The notes under the pieces were generated by a model. The model made no database searches. It was not told the origin of the DNA and saw only the letters and a list, made by a program, of their open reading frames with translations. Below are positions 6,019-14,190 of a stretch of DNA of 14,749 bases, piece by piece. This stretch comes from CAYVMN01 sp964452575 (GTDB taxonomy: Bacteria > Desulfobacterota > DSM-4660 > Desulfatiglandales > Desulfatiglandaceae), in contig CAYVMN010000118.1 of assembly GCA_964452575.1 (NCBI GenBank), positions 1 through 14,749 on the forward strand. Direction: 5' to 3'. How positions within the stretch are numbered: the first letter of the stretch is position 1; every line of letters starts with the position of its first letter. Both the position numbers and the translations under genes were made by a program.

Positions 6019-6249
6019 TCATGGCTTAAAACCACGGTCGGGAAACGCATTATGCACTGTTTCCCCGTCCGGTTCGGTGACAACCCGGAGATACTTATCA
6101 AGTTCTGAAATGAATGCCCAACGGCAAATCCGCCTGTTGGCCTGCACTGTTGTACGGATGGGGTTTTTAAGAACATATTCGATCCACTTTGCTTTGAGAT
6201 AAGGACGTCGAGTCATCACACTGGTTGTAAAATAATCTGTTGTTTTCAT
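6019..6249 (-). CDS. Small basic protein paired with DUF2283 (possible toxin partner)
   Basis: The 76-residue protein is compact and basic at its N-terminal half. Features include TRRPYLKAKWIEYVLKNP near 13-30 and, near the end, KYLRVVTEPDGETVHNAFPD, which resembles the small DUF4258/RelE-like strand-rich proteins that precede DUF2283 genes. I infer a toxin-like role from size, charge and gene order only; no catalytic residue can be assigned. It is the first gene of a two-gene operon. A weak promoter (TTGACG at 6289-6284 with a poor -10 17 bases on) lies just upstream and leaves almost no leader or ribosome site. Confidence 0.65.
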   Translation of the reverse strand: MKTTDYFTTSVMTRRPYLKAKWIEYVLKNPIRTTVQANRRICRWAFISELDKYLRVVTEPDGETVHNAFPDRGFKP

Positions 6250-6301
6250 AAGCTGTTTCTAGCATCTCAAAAACAAGAACAATCGTCAAGGGATATCGTT
6301 G

Positions 6302-6321
6302 TAGAGGGGGATAGAGGGGGA
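6302..6321. repeat. Tandem 10-base repeat
   Basis: TAGAGGGGGA occurs twice in direct tandem, at 6302-6311 and 6312-6321, followed by CGTC. It lies upstream of the DUF2283 operon. G-rich motifs of this sort occur at the edges of some REP or IS elements, but no transposase is present here. Confidence 0.5.
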
Positions 6322-6465
6322 CGTCAAACACTTTCTGCGCCAACGTTATATATCGGATTATCGGGGGACCGTTTGTCGGATAGGATGGAGACTTTTGAGA
6401 GGGCTCGAAAGAAAAATGACCGAAGGTTGAAAGGCTTAACTGGCAAGGAATTTTTGCGATTGGAG

Positions 6466-6493
6466 ACAAGAAAGCCCTCTGTCTTGAGGGCTT
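6466..6493 (-). terminator. Rho-independent terminator of tRNA-Val
   Basis: On the minus strand AAGCCCTC (6493-6486) pairs perfectly with GAGGGCTT (6479-6472) around a six-base loop, and the stem is followed by TCTTGTCT. It lies about 45 bases after the tRNA 3' end, as expected. The plus strand has no T-run after the hairpin, so it acts leftward only. Confidence 0.72.
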
Positions 6494-6538
6494 CTGGGAG
6501 GTGTGAGAGAAAATTAATTGAAATGATTGGTTTTTTCG

Positions 6539-6613
6539 TGGTAGGCACGACGGGATTTGAACCCGTGACCCCTACCGTGTCAGGGTAGTGCTCTCCCCCT
6601 GAGCTACGTGCCT
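6539..6613 (-). tRNA. tRNA-Val (anticodon GAC), CCA encoded
   Basis: The minus strand folds as a full cloverleaf. The acceptor arm AGGCACG pairs with CGTGCCT, with discriminator A and an encoded CCA (6541-6539). T8/A9 precede the D arm GCTC...GAGC. The anticodon stem CTACC/GGTAG encloses the loop CTGACAC, so the anticodon is GAC (6581-6579), reading GUC and GUU valine codons. The T arm has GGTTCAAATCC. It has its own promoter and terminator. The 3' end faces the accessory block, a common integration target. Confidence 0.96.
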
Positions 6614-6625
6614 TCAAGTTCAACC

Positions 6626-6654
6626 AATTTATCAAGCTGTATTCCGCATGTCAA
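6626..6654 (-). promoter_or_regulatory. Promoter of tRNA-Val
   Basis: On the minus strand a perfect TTGACA (6654-6649) and TAAATT (6631-6626) are separated by exactly 17 bases. The predicted start falls about six bases before the tRNA 5' end at 6613. The promoter lies in the 74-base gap after pgsA. Confidence 0.7.
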
Positions 6655-6687
6655 GTCGTATTCTGTCGATGCCTCCCTTCTCGTCTC

Positions 6688-7230
6688 TCAATCGCTTAGG
6701 GCCCCTGCCCCTATCGTCCGAAACCAGTAGCGCATGTAGTGGAGTCCCGAGCTTACAGTCAATAGCCCTGTAACCCAAAATAGGTAGACGCCGAGTTGAG
6801 ACGAAATAGGAAAGTAGTTTCTCAAGAGCACTATAAAAACCGTTCCAAGCTGAAGACAGGTCGTCACCTTACTCAGAATTGATGGCCTGATAGTGAAATC
6901 CTGCCTGTTTAGGAAGAGGATCAAGACTCCCAGCAGGATCAGGATATCGCGGCTGATGACGACAACCGTCAGCCAGGAAGGTATAAATCCCCTCGCCGCT
7001 AGGACAACGAAGGCGGTAATCAGCAGGATCTTGTCGGCAAGCGGGTCTAGATAGGATCCTAGTTTGCTCTTCTGGTCAAATAATCTGGCTACCAGTCCAT
7101 CGGCCCCATCACTCAGACCTGCAAGGATGAAAACGAGTAACGCGGGCAAGAATCTGTCATTAATCAGGTATATCACAAAGATGGGTGCCAGAATGATCCG
7201 TAGGCTGGTAATCAGATTGGGTATGGTCAT
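6688..7230 (-). CDS. pgsA: CDP-diacylglycerol--glycerol-3-phosphate 3-phosphatidyltransferase
   Basis: This 180-residue integral membrane enzyme condenses CDP-diacylglycerol with glycerol-3-phosphate to phosphatidylglycerophosphate, the committed step to phosphatidylglycerol and cardiolipin. The CDP-alcohol phosphotransferase motif is complete: Asp41, then D44-G45, A48-R49, Gly58, Asp62 and Asp66 with the canonical spacing. Hydrophobic helices flank it at about 8-22, 28-40, 66-80 and 85-110. MTIPNLITSLRI is the usual PgsA N-terminus, so I chose ATG 7230; GGGAGAGG (7249-7242) lies 11 bases upstream. A TTG at 7251 would add seven residues but uses up that ribosome site. Length fits the family. 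Related enzymes such as phosphatidylserine synthase differ in this N-terminus. Confidence 0.93.
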   Translation of the reverse strand: MTIPNLITSLRIILAPIFVIYLINDRFLPALLVFILAGLSDGADGLVARLFDQKSKLGSYLDPLADKILLITAFVVLAARGFIPSWLTVVVISRDILILLGVLILFLNRQDFTIRPSILSKVTTCLQLGTVFIVLLRNYFPISSQLGVYLFWVTGLLTVSSGLHYMRYWFRTIGAGALSD

Positions 7231-7456
7231 TGCTATCTGAGCCTCTCCCAATCCTCAAGAAATATCTTCATCAGACCCTTCCGCAATATTTTGCATCCAT
7301 GAACTGGCGGCATCCTGTATCTGTCTCTTCATCTCTTAGTGCTTCTCAAATCCCGGCTTCTCTCTAACCTTGAACCGTGAACATGGGAACTTTGAACCTG
7401 GGCAGCTACAAAGGGGTTATCTGAAGCAAGGTATGAACTGGGTTTAAATAAAGAGT

Positions 7457-8641
7457 TCAAACTGCGGTCAGTACAATATCTCCATCTTCAGTTTGAACCG
7501 GACTCAATCTAAAGGGAAGCTTCTTGTGATTTAGGATGCTATCCAGGAATCTCTTCTTATCCCCCCTGGATTCAACATCAAAAGATATGGAATTTTTCTT
7601 GATTCTGCTCAGTCTTACCGATTCAACACCTTTTACTTCGTTTCTCAGGAAATCGCCGATTTCCTTCACCTGCCTTAGGGTCTTGAGGCCTCTGACAGTA
7701 ATAGCCACACGGTGGACTTTAGTGCTATCAGCGGTTAGGACTTTAATTACGGCAGGGGCCAGTTCCCCTGCCACCCTGTTGACCACTCTTTCGAGGGTTG
7801 CGCTCATCCCCTCAACGCCCCTCAGATCACTTTCAGGCTCCTGGGCCTGGCTATTTTCACAGATCTGCCTCCCCTTGTCCACATCAAATGCCTTGAGGCT
7901 CAGGGCAACCCCTCTTGGATCGGCCATCTCGCTGCGACCGTAAATTACCACATCCGCAGAGAAAAGCCTTCCCAACATAAAGATGTCCCCGTCTTCAAGC
8001 TCAGGGGACCTCAGTTCCTTAAAATATTCAGTCTCCGGGGTCGTTAAGGTCCTATTGATCGGGATGAATCCCCTCTCCTGAAAGGCCTTGTAAAGGGCAA
8101 GCTCGGTGGGTGAAAGGGCAGGACTGTTTTCCGGATCACTCCACCAGCAAGACACCCGATCCTCGCTCGCCTCCGAAACCAGAAAGAGGACCTTGATGGG
8201 AGGACCCTCCGCTTGTATGAGCCCCGTTTGTCTGAGCCTGTGATCTATCACCTCTTCATTGATTCTCAGCCGCACAAGGACCTTATATTCATCACCGATC
8301 TTTCCCTCTGCCAAGATCTTGAAATTCTGGGTCTCTTCCTTGGCCTCCGGTATGACCTCCTGAACTAGTCTTTCAAAATTATTGATCACCCCATGGCCCC
8401 CCAACCTTCGCATAAGGTAATCTTCCACGCCTTTTGTCAATGCATTGGAGATAGCGTTTTTCTTAGCTAGGGCCATATTTCCTTCATGGATAGTGCCTGT
8501 TCCTATGGCCAAGACCTCACTCTGCTCTAACTCCCCCTTTGTTTCAGCCCTCAAGAAAGGGGGCCAAAGAAAAAGAAGGCAGAAGAGGAAAAAGACCACA
8601 GAGGGCCCAGCCCCTCTTCTTAACGGAATTCCTGGTATCAT
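7457..8641 (-). CDS. Exported FlgT-like / LPP20-domain protein
   Basis: The protein has a signal peptide: RR near residue 8, a hydrophobic core at about 15-30, and likely cleavage after FLRA. Next comes an LPP20/FlgT-N-like domain (about 41-135) with the typical alternation of alanine-rich helix (ALAKKNAISNALTKGVEDYL) and strands. A middle domain (about 145-285) resembles the TolB-N-like fold of FlgT, with EDGDIFMLGRLFSADVVIYG. A C-terminal strand-helix domain runs to residue 394. FlgT helps build the outer-membrane flagellar ring in Vibrio, but no flagellar gene is near here, so I infer only a periplasmic or outer-membrane role. It is the last gene of a three-gene operon. ATG 8641 gives the best signal peptide; ATG 8668 or GTG 8680, nine bases after the previous stop, are alternatives. 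Confidence 0.7.
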   Translation of the reverse strand: MIPGIPLRRGAGPSVVFFLFCLLFLWPPFLRAETKGELEQSEVLAIGTGTIHEGNMALAKKNAISNALTKGVEDYLMRRLGGHGVINNFERLVQEVIPEAKEETQNFKILAEGKIGDEYKVLVRLRINEEVIDHRLRQTGLIQAEGPPIKVLFLVSEASEDRVSCWWSDPENSPALSPTELALYKAFQERGFIPINRTLTTPETEYFKELRSPELEDGDIFMLGRLFSADVVIYGRSEMADPRGVALSLKAFDVDKGRQICENSQAQEPESDLRGVEGMSATLERVVNRVAGELAPAVIKVLTADSTKVHRVAITVRGLKTLRQVKEIGDFLRNEVKGVESVRLSRIKKNSISFDVESRGDKKRFLDSILNHKKLPFRLSPVQTEDGDIVLTAV

Positions 8642-8688
8642 CTTGTGTTTTGAATCTCTTGCACACATTTGCGAAGACACCCAATCGA

Positions 8689-9273
8689 TTATTTCTTCAT
8701 CCTTCCCAGGGCCTCATGTGCCTCAGGCACAAGCCTCTTGTCGATCTCCAAGACCTTTTCAAAGGCCTTCCTGGATTCAGAAATTCGATTTGCCTCCTCG
8801 TATGCGATACCCATGTAGTAATAGGCTTCAGGAAGATCCTTAACCGAACCGATCGCCTCAAGAAAACTCCCTTCCGCATCTTTCAGCCACCCATTTGGCT
8901 TCTGCATGCTATAAAGGCGCATAAATCCCACACACGCCAGGGCCTTATCTTCTTTATCCTTTGCGTAATCCTTTGCACTCCCCATGGCCTCAAAGGCCTT
9001 TTTGAAATCGCCCCTTATCCCGTAGACCAGACCCAGGCCCCGATAGGCCGGAGAGTAATGGGAGTCAAGTTCTACCGCCAGATTGAATTCCCTTTCAGCA
9101 TCATAGAGATACCCCTTCTTAATCAGCTTGAAACCGGTTGTGGCATGATGTCTTGGGGTATCGAGCACATTTTCTGGGATTTTCGATTTAGGGGCACAGC
9201 CTGAAAAGGCCGACAATGCCAGTAAAAGACTAAGAAAGACAGTGCATAGGAGTCTCGGTCCAACGAAATTCAT
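8689..9273 (-). CDS. TPR-repeat lipoprotein
   Basis: The 194-residue protein starts with a lipoprotein signal: a hydrophobic core at 8-22, then FSGC with Cys26 as the acylated residue; Phe at -3 is slightly off consensus. Two to three TPR-like helical repeats follow: about 50-95 (AEREFNLAVELD, SPAYRGLGLVYGIRGDFKKA) and about 135-185 (AEGSFLEAIG, PEAYYYMGIAYEEANRISES). TPR lipoproteins act as scaffolds in outer-membrane assembly, pilus and envelope complexes. I chose ATG 9273 because GGAGG (9285-9281) lies seven bases upstream; longer starts up to 9315 would put extra residues before the signal. It sits between the LPP20 and FlgT-like genes, 64 bases after the former, and probably works with them. 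Confidence 0.85.
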   Translation of the reverse strand: MNFVGPRLLCTVFLSLLLALSAFSGCAPKSKIPENVLDTPRHHATTGFKLIKKGYLYDAEREFNLAVELDSHYSPAYRGLGLVYGIRGDFKKAFEAMGSAKDYAKDKEDKALACVGFMRLYSMQKPNGWLKDAEGSFLEAIGSVKDLPEAYYYMGIAYEEANRISESRKAFEKVLEIDKRLVPEAHEALGRMKK

Positions 9274-9337
9274 GAGAACACCTCCGGACAAAACCATCCA
9301 AGTTTGGAAGCCCAACTTTCATCAGGAAGATTGAGCC

Positions 9338-10174
9338 TCAGTTAAGGACAATCATGACCCGACATTCCTGCAAAAACCTCAAATTTCTTGGATCCCTCCT
9401 TATGAGGTCCGCATCGGAAATGCTTATCATAATATCTGAAGGACCCGATTTGGCTGCCCTGATGGCCTTCACGGTGATAGGGCTCTTCCCTACCCTGGGA
9501 CTCCGCGGGATCCTCTCAAGATCTGTGCAATACCCGGCCATGCCCTGCTCAACCGCATACCCTCTGTTGACATATTTGGCCCCGTACACCTCATTACCAT
9601 CTTCATCAATTATTCGAGGCACTATAGCAGGCATAACCTTTAACCCACGGCAATCCAACAACAGGCCCGTACGGGCCGTTCCTTTTCCCTTGTCGGGCAT
9701 CTTTGGTTGTTTGACGGGCTCGATATCGCGGATCGTCTTTGGCAGCAAAATATCGGCAAGAGGGCCTGCTAGCTTGATGGCCACCGTGACCTTTACTTCT
9801 CCACCTGAAAGGTAGGATATATCAACGATATTATAGCGTTGAATAAATCCTTCAAACTCCCTACGAACCGGATCGCCTTGGCTCACAAGATCTCTGACAT
9901 GGGCCTTTGAATCGATCCGCATGTTCATTACAGTTTCGAGCAGGTTTTGCTGTGCGGCTGTTATAGCCGCCTTCTTTGCCATGGCACGCGCCTGAGCAAG
10001 GTTAATAGGGTTTTTTGGGGGCCCTCCTACACCAACGGCCTCAATGATCCGATTGGACCAATCTATCTTTCCCTTTCCGGCAGTTTCCACAAAATTGTCA
10101 GCAAAGAGACGGTTAGGGAAAGAGTACAGACCTAGGACAAAGAAAAGAGATATAAAAGCTATCCAGTTTCTCAT
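9338..10174 (-). CDS. Exported LPP20-domain protein
   Basis: The 278-residue protein has a clear signal peptide, with cleavage likely after LFA near residue 25; the cut site lacks a lipobox Cys. An LPP20-like domain follows (about 45-140), recognisable by the Ala-rich helix AQARAMAKKAAITAAQQNLL and the strand pair ending VKVTVAIKL. The C-terminal half (about 165-278) is a second domain found with LPP20 in deltaproteobacteria: TGLLLDCRGL, PRIIDEDGNEVYG, VGKSPITVKA, and the end FLQECRVMIVLN. The role is unknown; I infer the periplasm or the inner face of the outer membrane. It is the first gene of the three-gene operon, with promoter boxes about 190 bases upstream. ATG 10174 is preceded by AGGTTAGG. 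Confidence 0.82.
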   Translation of the reverse strand: MRNWIAFISLFFVLGLYSFPNRLFADNFVETAGKGKIDWSNRIIEAVGVGGPPKNPINLAQARAMAKKAAITAAQQNLLETVMNMRIDSKAHVRDLVSQGDPVRREFEGFIQRYNIVDISYLSGGEVKVTVAIKLAGPLADILLPKTIRDIEPVKQPKMPDKGKGTARTGLLLDCRGLKVMPAIVPRIIDEDGNEVYGAKYVNRGYAVEQGMAGYCTDLERIPRSPRVGKSPITVKAIRAAKSGPSDIMISISDADLIRRDPRNLRFLQECRVMIVLN

Positions 10175-10365
10175 GACCTAACCTTGCCTTTACCCTGATG
10201 CATCAACCCCACTCCAGTTTGTCCTTCCGGCCCCACTAAAAGCGAATCCCAGAGGTCTCACCAATCCCTAATTTCACAATGTAATGATAGGCAGTTTCCT
10301 CAAGTGCCACTGCATTCTTGCAACATCGAAATTTATCAAGTTGAGGAATTTAGCGAGCCTTTTCA

Positions 10366-10392
10366 ATTATACAGAATTGGCAGTTAAGTCAA
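10366..10392 (-). promoter_or_regulatory. Promoter candidate of the LPP20/TPR/FlgT-like operon
   Basis: On the minus strand TTGACT (10392-10387) and a perfect TATAAT (10371-10366) are 15 bases apart, slightly short for a sigma-70 site. The -35 overlaps the last codons of miaA. Transcription would start near 10359, giving a leader of about 185 bases. I see no recognisable riboswitch in that leader. Confidence 0.5.
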
Positions 10393-11327
10393 GAACCCCC
10401 CACCAAAAACTCCCTTATCTTTATAGAGGCAATTTCAACATCATTAGGACTAACCCAAGTAAAGTCGGGATCGGCCCTGAACCAAGTCAATTGCCTCTTG
10501 GCATATCTCCGAGTATCCCTCTGAAGACTGAGGGTAGCCTCGCTTAGGGAGCAGGCGCCTTCCAGGTACTTGATGATATGCCTATATCCTATGGATTTCA
10601 TAGGCTTAAGATCGGAAGAGTAGCCTTTCCCTAGAAGGTTTTTGACCTCTTCCACCAGACCATTTTTTACCATTTCAGCGCTTCGTTGATTGATACGCTG
10701 ATAGAGTTCTTCTCTGTCAACCTGCAAACAGAGTTTCAAGGCCCTCAAGGCCTTATCCCTGAAACTGTGCTCCCTGCTCAGCTCCGAGCGCCGGCGATTG
10801 GTCAGAAGTATTATCTCAAGGGATCTTATAATCCTTACCTTGTCGTTTGGATGAATCCTTGAGGCCCATTCAGGATCGAGGACCCTGAGCCTTTCATAGA
10901 GCCTTTCGGATCCATGATTTTCACATTCCAGACGGAGCGATTCCCTCAGCCCTGTATCAGCTGGTGGAGATCTAAGGAGGCCGCCCAGCAGGCTCTTTAC
11001 ATAAAGCCCGGTTCCCCCCACCACAAGGCAGATCTTGCCCCTGGAAGAGATCTCTCCGATAAAGGGAAGGGCCAGAGAGCGAAAGGCCGCAGCATTGAAT
11101 TCCTCATCTGGATCCACAATATCAATAAGGTGATGAGGTATATTCCTTTGTTGTTCGAGCGTCGGCTTTGCGGTACCGACATCCATGCCCCTGTAAACCT
11201 GCATGGAATCGGAACTTATGATCTCCCCCCCCAAGACCAGGGCCAGCTCCACAGCAAGCGAGCTCTTTCCACTGGCGGTAGGTCCGGCGATAATGACGAC
11301 ATTCGGTCGTTCTTTATCTCGCGACAT
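10389..11327 (-). CDS. miaA: tRNA dimethylallyltransferase
   Basis: MiaA transfers the dimethylallyl group from DMAPP to A37 of tRNAs that read UNN codons. From ATG 11327 the protein has 312 residues, the usual family length. The P-loop GPTASGKS is at 15-22, SDSMQVYRGMDVGTAKPT follows at 39-56 with the catalytic Asp40, then VVGGTGLYV, and YAKRQLTWFR in the C-terminal part. The ATG at 11327 gives the standard N-terminus but has no clear ribosome site. A TTG at 11372 would add 15 residues and overlap the mutL stop by a few bases, so translational coupling is possible. The gene follows mutL at 37 bases and is co-transcribed with it, a common bacterial arrangement. Confidence 0.96.
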   Translation of the reverse strand: MSRDKERPNVVIIAGPTASGKSSLAVELALVLGGEIISSDSMQVYRGMDVGTAKPTLEQQRNIPHHLIDIVDPDEEFNAAAFRSLALPFIGEISSRGKICLVVGGTGLYVKSLLGGLLRSPPADTGLRESLRLECENHGSERLYERLRVLDPEWASRIHPNDKVRIIRSLEIILLTNRRRSELSREHSFRDKALRALKLCLQVDREELYQRINQRSAEMVKNGLVEEVKNLLGKGYSSDLKPMKSIGYRHIIKYLEGACSLSEATLSLQRDTRRYAKRQLTWFRADPDFTWVSPNDVEIASIKIREFLVGGS

Positions 11328-11364
11328 ATTGCATTGTAATTGAACAAATCCATCTGGGCCGGGC

Positions 11365-13089
11365 TCAAACAATTCGCCTGAACATCTTCTCGATCTCCCG
11401 AAAGGTCAAGTGCTTGAATATGGGCCTCCCATGAGGACAGTTTGTAGGTAAATCCATCTCATCTAATTGCCGCACCAGATGCGTCATCTCATCTCGTGTC
11501 AGGGAGTGCCCTGCCCGCAAGGCCCCGTGGCAGGCCATAATCTTTAATGTCTTGTCCAGGAATCCGGCTTCATCTGTTTCACCCTCCCCCAGTTCAGCTA
11601 TCAACTCAGATATAAAGGTGTCCCACTCCGCGTTAGCGAGAAGGGCCGGAACAGATCTCAAGAGAAACGTATTCCCCCCGAAGTGATCAAGTTCAATACC
11701 GAACGGTGACAGCCGGTCCATCTTTTCGAGGGCTATCTGCCTCTCTTTCACGTTCAATTCTACACTGAAGGGGACAAGGAGCGTCTGTACCTCGATTTGT
11801 GAGGTCTGAAACTGCCTCTTCAGGTTTTCGTAAATGACCCTTTCATGGGCCGCATGCTGATCCACCATAAGAAGCCCGTCCCTTACCTGGCACAAGATGT
11901 AGGTATTTCCCAACTGTCCGATAGCCTGAGGACTCTCCCTGAAAAATGACTCTTGCCCCGATCCTGCTCCGGCAGGGTGTGTCAGGGGCCCATGGGTCCG
12001 GGCGTATCCCCAGGCTGGTTCAGAGACAGAGGCAACACCTTCCTCTTCAGCAAGCCGGTGGAGTCCTGGCTCGGGGGTACCAAAGGTGCGGGTGGCCTGA
12101 GACAGGGCCTTTTCAATTGTGGTGGCGACGGCCTCATAGACGATACGACTGTTGTGAAACCGGACCTCTTGTTTGGTCGGGTGAACATTCACATCTACTT
12201 CTCTGGGGTCGATCTCGATGAACAGGACCGCCTGTGGGTACTGCCCTTTCATTAATCGTTGCCCGTAACCCTCCATGATGGCCCTTGTTACGAGTCTGTC
12301 CCTTATATTCCTGCTATTCACATAGACAAAGAGGCGATCTCCTCTACTCCTCGCCAAATCCGGGGGCGCCAGATAGGCGGTGATCACGAGGTCATCATTC
12401 CCCCCCTTTTTCTCAATAACCGCTTCAGCAACATTCCTTCCCATAAGGGCGGAGAGCCTGGGCAGTATCCCATCCGAGGCAGACAAGCTCAGGATGTTTT
12501 TCCCAACATCCTCCAGCCTGAAGTTTATCCTTGGAAACGGCAAGGCCGCCCGTAACAGGGTATCAACGATATGGTCTGTCTCTGTGCTCACGGCACGCAA
12601 GAACTTTCGCCTCACCGGTACATTGAAGAAAAGGGCCCTTGCCTCAACAACTGTTCCTGGGGGGGCCCCTGTTTCCTCAATGCTGATGAGTTTTCCACCC
12701 TCAATCCTGAGCCTGTGGCCTGCCAGCTGATCTTTGATCCGCGATGTGATCTGCATTCGCGAGACAGATGCGATGCTAGGAATCGCCTCGCCCCTGAAAC
12801 CGAGGGATCTGACACAAAAGAGATCGGAGGTCGTCTCTATTTTGCTTGTGGCATGCCTTTCCACACACAACAGGAGGTCATCTCTGGACATGCCGATGCC
12901 ATTATCGCTTACCTTGATCAAGGCCTTGCCGCCCTTTTCAATCCTTATAACAATCCTATTGGCCCCGGCATCGATGCTGTTTTCAAGGAGCTCCTTTACA
13001 ATAGAAGCAGGTCTTTCAATGACCTCCCCTGCTGCAATCTGGGTAGCGACTTCCTCTGGCAGTACTCTAATCGTGCTCATAGCTCGCAT
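11365..13089 (-). CDS. mutL: DNA mismatch repair protein MutL (endonuclease type)
   Basis: The N-terminal GHKL ATPase is complete: IAAGEVIERPASIVKELLEN near residues 18-37, DNGIGM at 62-67 and GFRGEA at 97-102. The transducer domain follows to about 330, then a Pro/Gly-rich linker. The C-terminal domain carries the metal-binding endonuclease motif DQHA(X)2E(X)4E near 411-422, plus ACHGALRAG and CPHGRP near the end. This is the form that nicks the daughter strand in bacteria without MutH. At 574 residues it is normal for the family. ATG 13089 gives MRAM; ATG 13080 (MSTIRVLPEEV) is as likely by homology, and neither has a strong ribosome site. A TATATT (13132-13127) could be its -10. miaA follows in the same operon. 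Confidence 0.97.
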   Translation of the reverse strand: MRAMSTIRVLPEEVATQIAAGEVIERPASIVKELLENSIDAGANRIVIRIEKGGKALIKVSDNGIGMSRDDLLLCVERHATSKIETTSDLFCVRSLGFRGEAIPSIASVSRMQITSRIKDQLAGHRLRIEGGKLISIEETGAPPGTVVEARALFFNVPVRRKFLRAVSTETDHIVDTLLRAALPFPRINFRLEDVGKNILSLSASDGILPRLSALMGRNVAEAVIEKKGGNDDLVITAYLAPPDLARSRGDRLFVYVNSRNIRDRLVTRAIMEGYGQRLMKGQYPQAVLFIEIDPREVDVNVHPTKQEVRFHNSRIVYEAVATTIEKALSQATRTFGTPEPGLHRLAEEEGVASVSEPAWGYARTHGPLTHPAGAGSGQESFFRESPQAIGQLGNTYILCQVRDGLLMVDQHAAHERVIYENLKRQFQTSQIEVQTLLVPFSVELNVKERQIALEKMDRLSPFGIELDHFGGNTFLLRSVPALLANAEWDTFISELIAELGEGETDEAGFLDKTLKIMACHGALRAGHSLTRDEMTHLVRQLDEMDLPTNCPHGRPIFKHLTFREIEKMFRRIV

Positions 13090-13404
13090 GGTTCAGGCCC
13101 CATTGAACAGGGTAACCATTTTCTTAAATATACCCCAAATAATCTACCATGATCCTTCCCTTGGCATCAAGTGTGTCGGTTTTTCCTCTAACAGGGTCTT
13201 GATTTTCGACCTGCGTCTGTTAATATCTCTCAAATCCGTTCTCACGCCCTTAGGCCAGAGCGCTGCTTCAATCCCTCTCTCTCAGGACCGTGGGATATAG
13301 CCGTTTGCGGTAAATCCTGACGGGAAGAGGACCATCGCTGGGAGGCGTGACTCAGTTCTCAGATACTTGGGCTATATAGAGAGCCTGGAAGAGGTTCCCT
13401 GCCA
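13090..13404. other. Intergenic region between divergent mutL and radC
   Basis: This stretch of about 315 bases must hold the promoters of both mutL (leftward) and radC (rightward). A TATATT at 13132-13127 on the minus strand is the only -10-like box I would point to for mutL. The stretch also contains a short minus-strand frame that is not supported as a gene. I see no RNA gene or strong hairpin. Confidence 0.5.
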
Positions 13405-14139
13405 ATGGACAAAGAAGGGTGGCAGAAAAGGGGTGAGGGCCACCGGGAGAGGTTACGCAAGAGGTTCCTAGAGGGTGGCCTTGAGAGATTTTCAGACGAA
13501 GAAGTGGTGGAATTTCTTCTCACCCTGGGTACGCCCAGGGGTGACCTGAAGTTGCCTGCCCGTGAGTCGTTGGAACGGTTCGGCAGCCTCTCGGGAGTGT
13601 TATCCGCACCCATAGAGAAATTGACAAGTATCAAGGGAATCGGCCCGAGGAATGCCCTCTATCTAAGGCTTGTACACCATGTAGCCAGGAGATACCTCAA
13701 GGATAGGGTGGCCGGACAGACCTTTCTCGGTTCCTCGACCGCTGTTTTCGACTATCTCTTCCATTCGATGCGTGATTTGAAACGAGAGGTCTTCAAGGTC
13801 CTCTTCCTCAATAGAAAAAATGAGCTAATTGTTGACCAGGATGTCTTTCAGGGAAGTCTCACGGGAAGTGCGGTTTATCCTCGGGAGGTCATGACCATTG
13901 CCCTTGAACACAGGGCTGCGGCCCTTGTATTCGCACACAACCACCCTTCCGGGGATCCAACCCCTTCCGCAGAAGATCGAAGACTCACGAGGGACCTTGT
14001 ATGGGCAGGAAGGCTCCTGGAGGTTCAGGTCCTTGATCACATTATCATAGGCCACAACACCTATTTCAGTTTTGCAGACCAGGGGATAATCAGGGACTTT
14101 CGAAATGGCTACGAGCGTAGGCTCTCTTCCACCCCTTGA
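13405..14139 (+). CDS. radC: RadC family protein (UPF0758, JAB/MPN domain)
   Basis: The 244-residue protein has the two-part RadC layout. An N-terminal helical UPF0758 region (1-100) contains a helix-hairpin-helix-like turn, LTSIKGIGPRNALYL (73-87). A JAB/MPN metalloprotease-like domain follows, with Glu140 (NRKNEL), H178-x-H180, Ser188 and Asp191 in HNHPSGDPTPSAED, the full JAMM zinc motif. RadC was once linked to DNA repair, but that assignment is doubted; related proteins are common on mobile elements. Length and motifs fit the chromosomal form. ATG 13405 follows GGAAGAGG (13387-13394) by about ten bases. The gene is divergent from mutL, and its stop codon lies within the tRNA-Leu promoter. 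Confidence 0.95.
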   Translation: MDKEGWQKRGEGHRERLRKRFLEGGLERFSDEEVVEFLLTLGTPRGDLKLPARESLERFGSLSGVLSAPIEKLTSIKGIGPRNALYLRLVHHVARRYLKDRVAGQTFLGSSTAVFDYLFHSMRDLKREVFKVLFLNRKNELIVDQDVFQGSLTGSAVYPREVMTIALEHRAAALVFAHNHPSGDPTPSAEDRRLTRDLVWAGRLLEVQVLDHIIIGHNTYFSFADQGIIRDFRNGYERRLSSTP

Positions 14140-14164
14140 CACTACTCAAAAAATCGGTAATGAT
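14136..14164 (+). promoter_or_regulatory. Promoter of tRNA-Leu
   Basis: TTGACA (14136-14141) and AATGAT (14159-14164) are separated by 17 bases, and the tRNA begins 26 bases after the -10. The -35 contains the TGA stop of radC (14137-14139), so radC and the tRNA have separate but overlapping signals. Confidence 0.6.
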
Positions 14165-14190
14165 AAAAATATGGGGTTTTGGATACGGTC

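Noticed and set aside
6373..6588. Plus-strand 71-codon frame upstream of and across the tRNA-Val gene
   Set aside because: It reads through the minus-strand terminator hairpin and most of the tRNA, so its protein-like look is accidental.
7360..7400. Repeated TTGAACC/GTGAAC words between pgsA and the FlgT-like gene as a regulatory array
   Set aside because: Copies are few and irregular; they look like low-complexity intergenic repeats without a defined spacing.
13144..13335. Minus-strand small frame upstream of mutL containing VRTDLRDINRRRSKIKTLLE
   Set aside because: An in-frame stop interrupts it, no ribosome site or recognisable family is seen, and the remaining piece is only about 45 codons.
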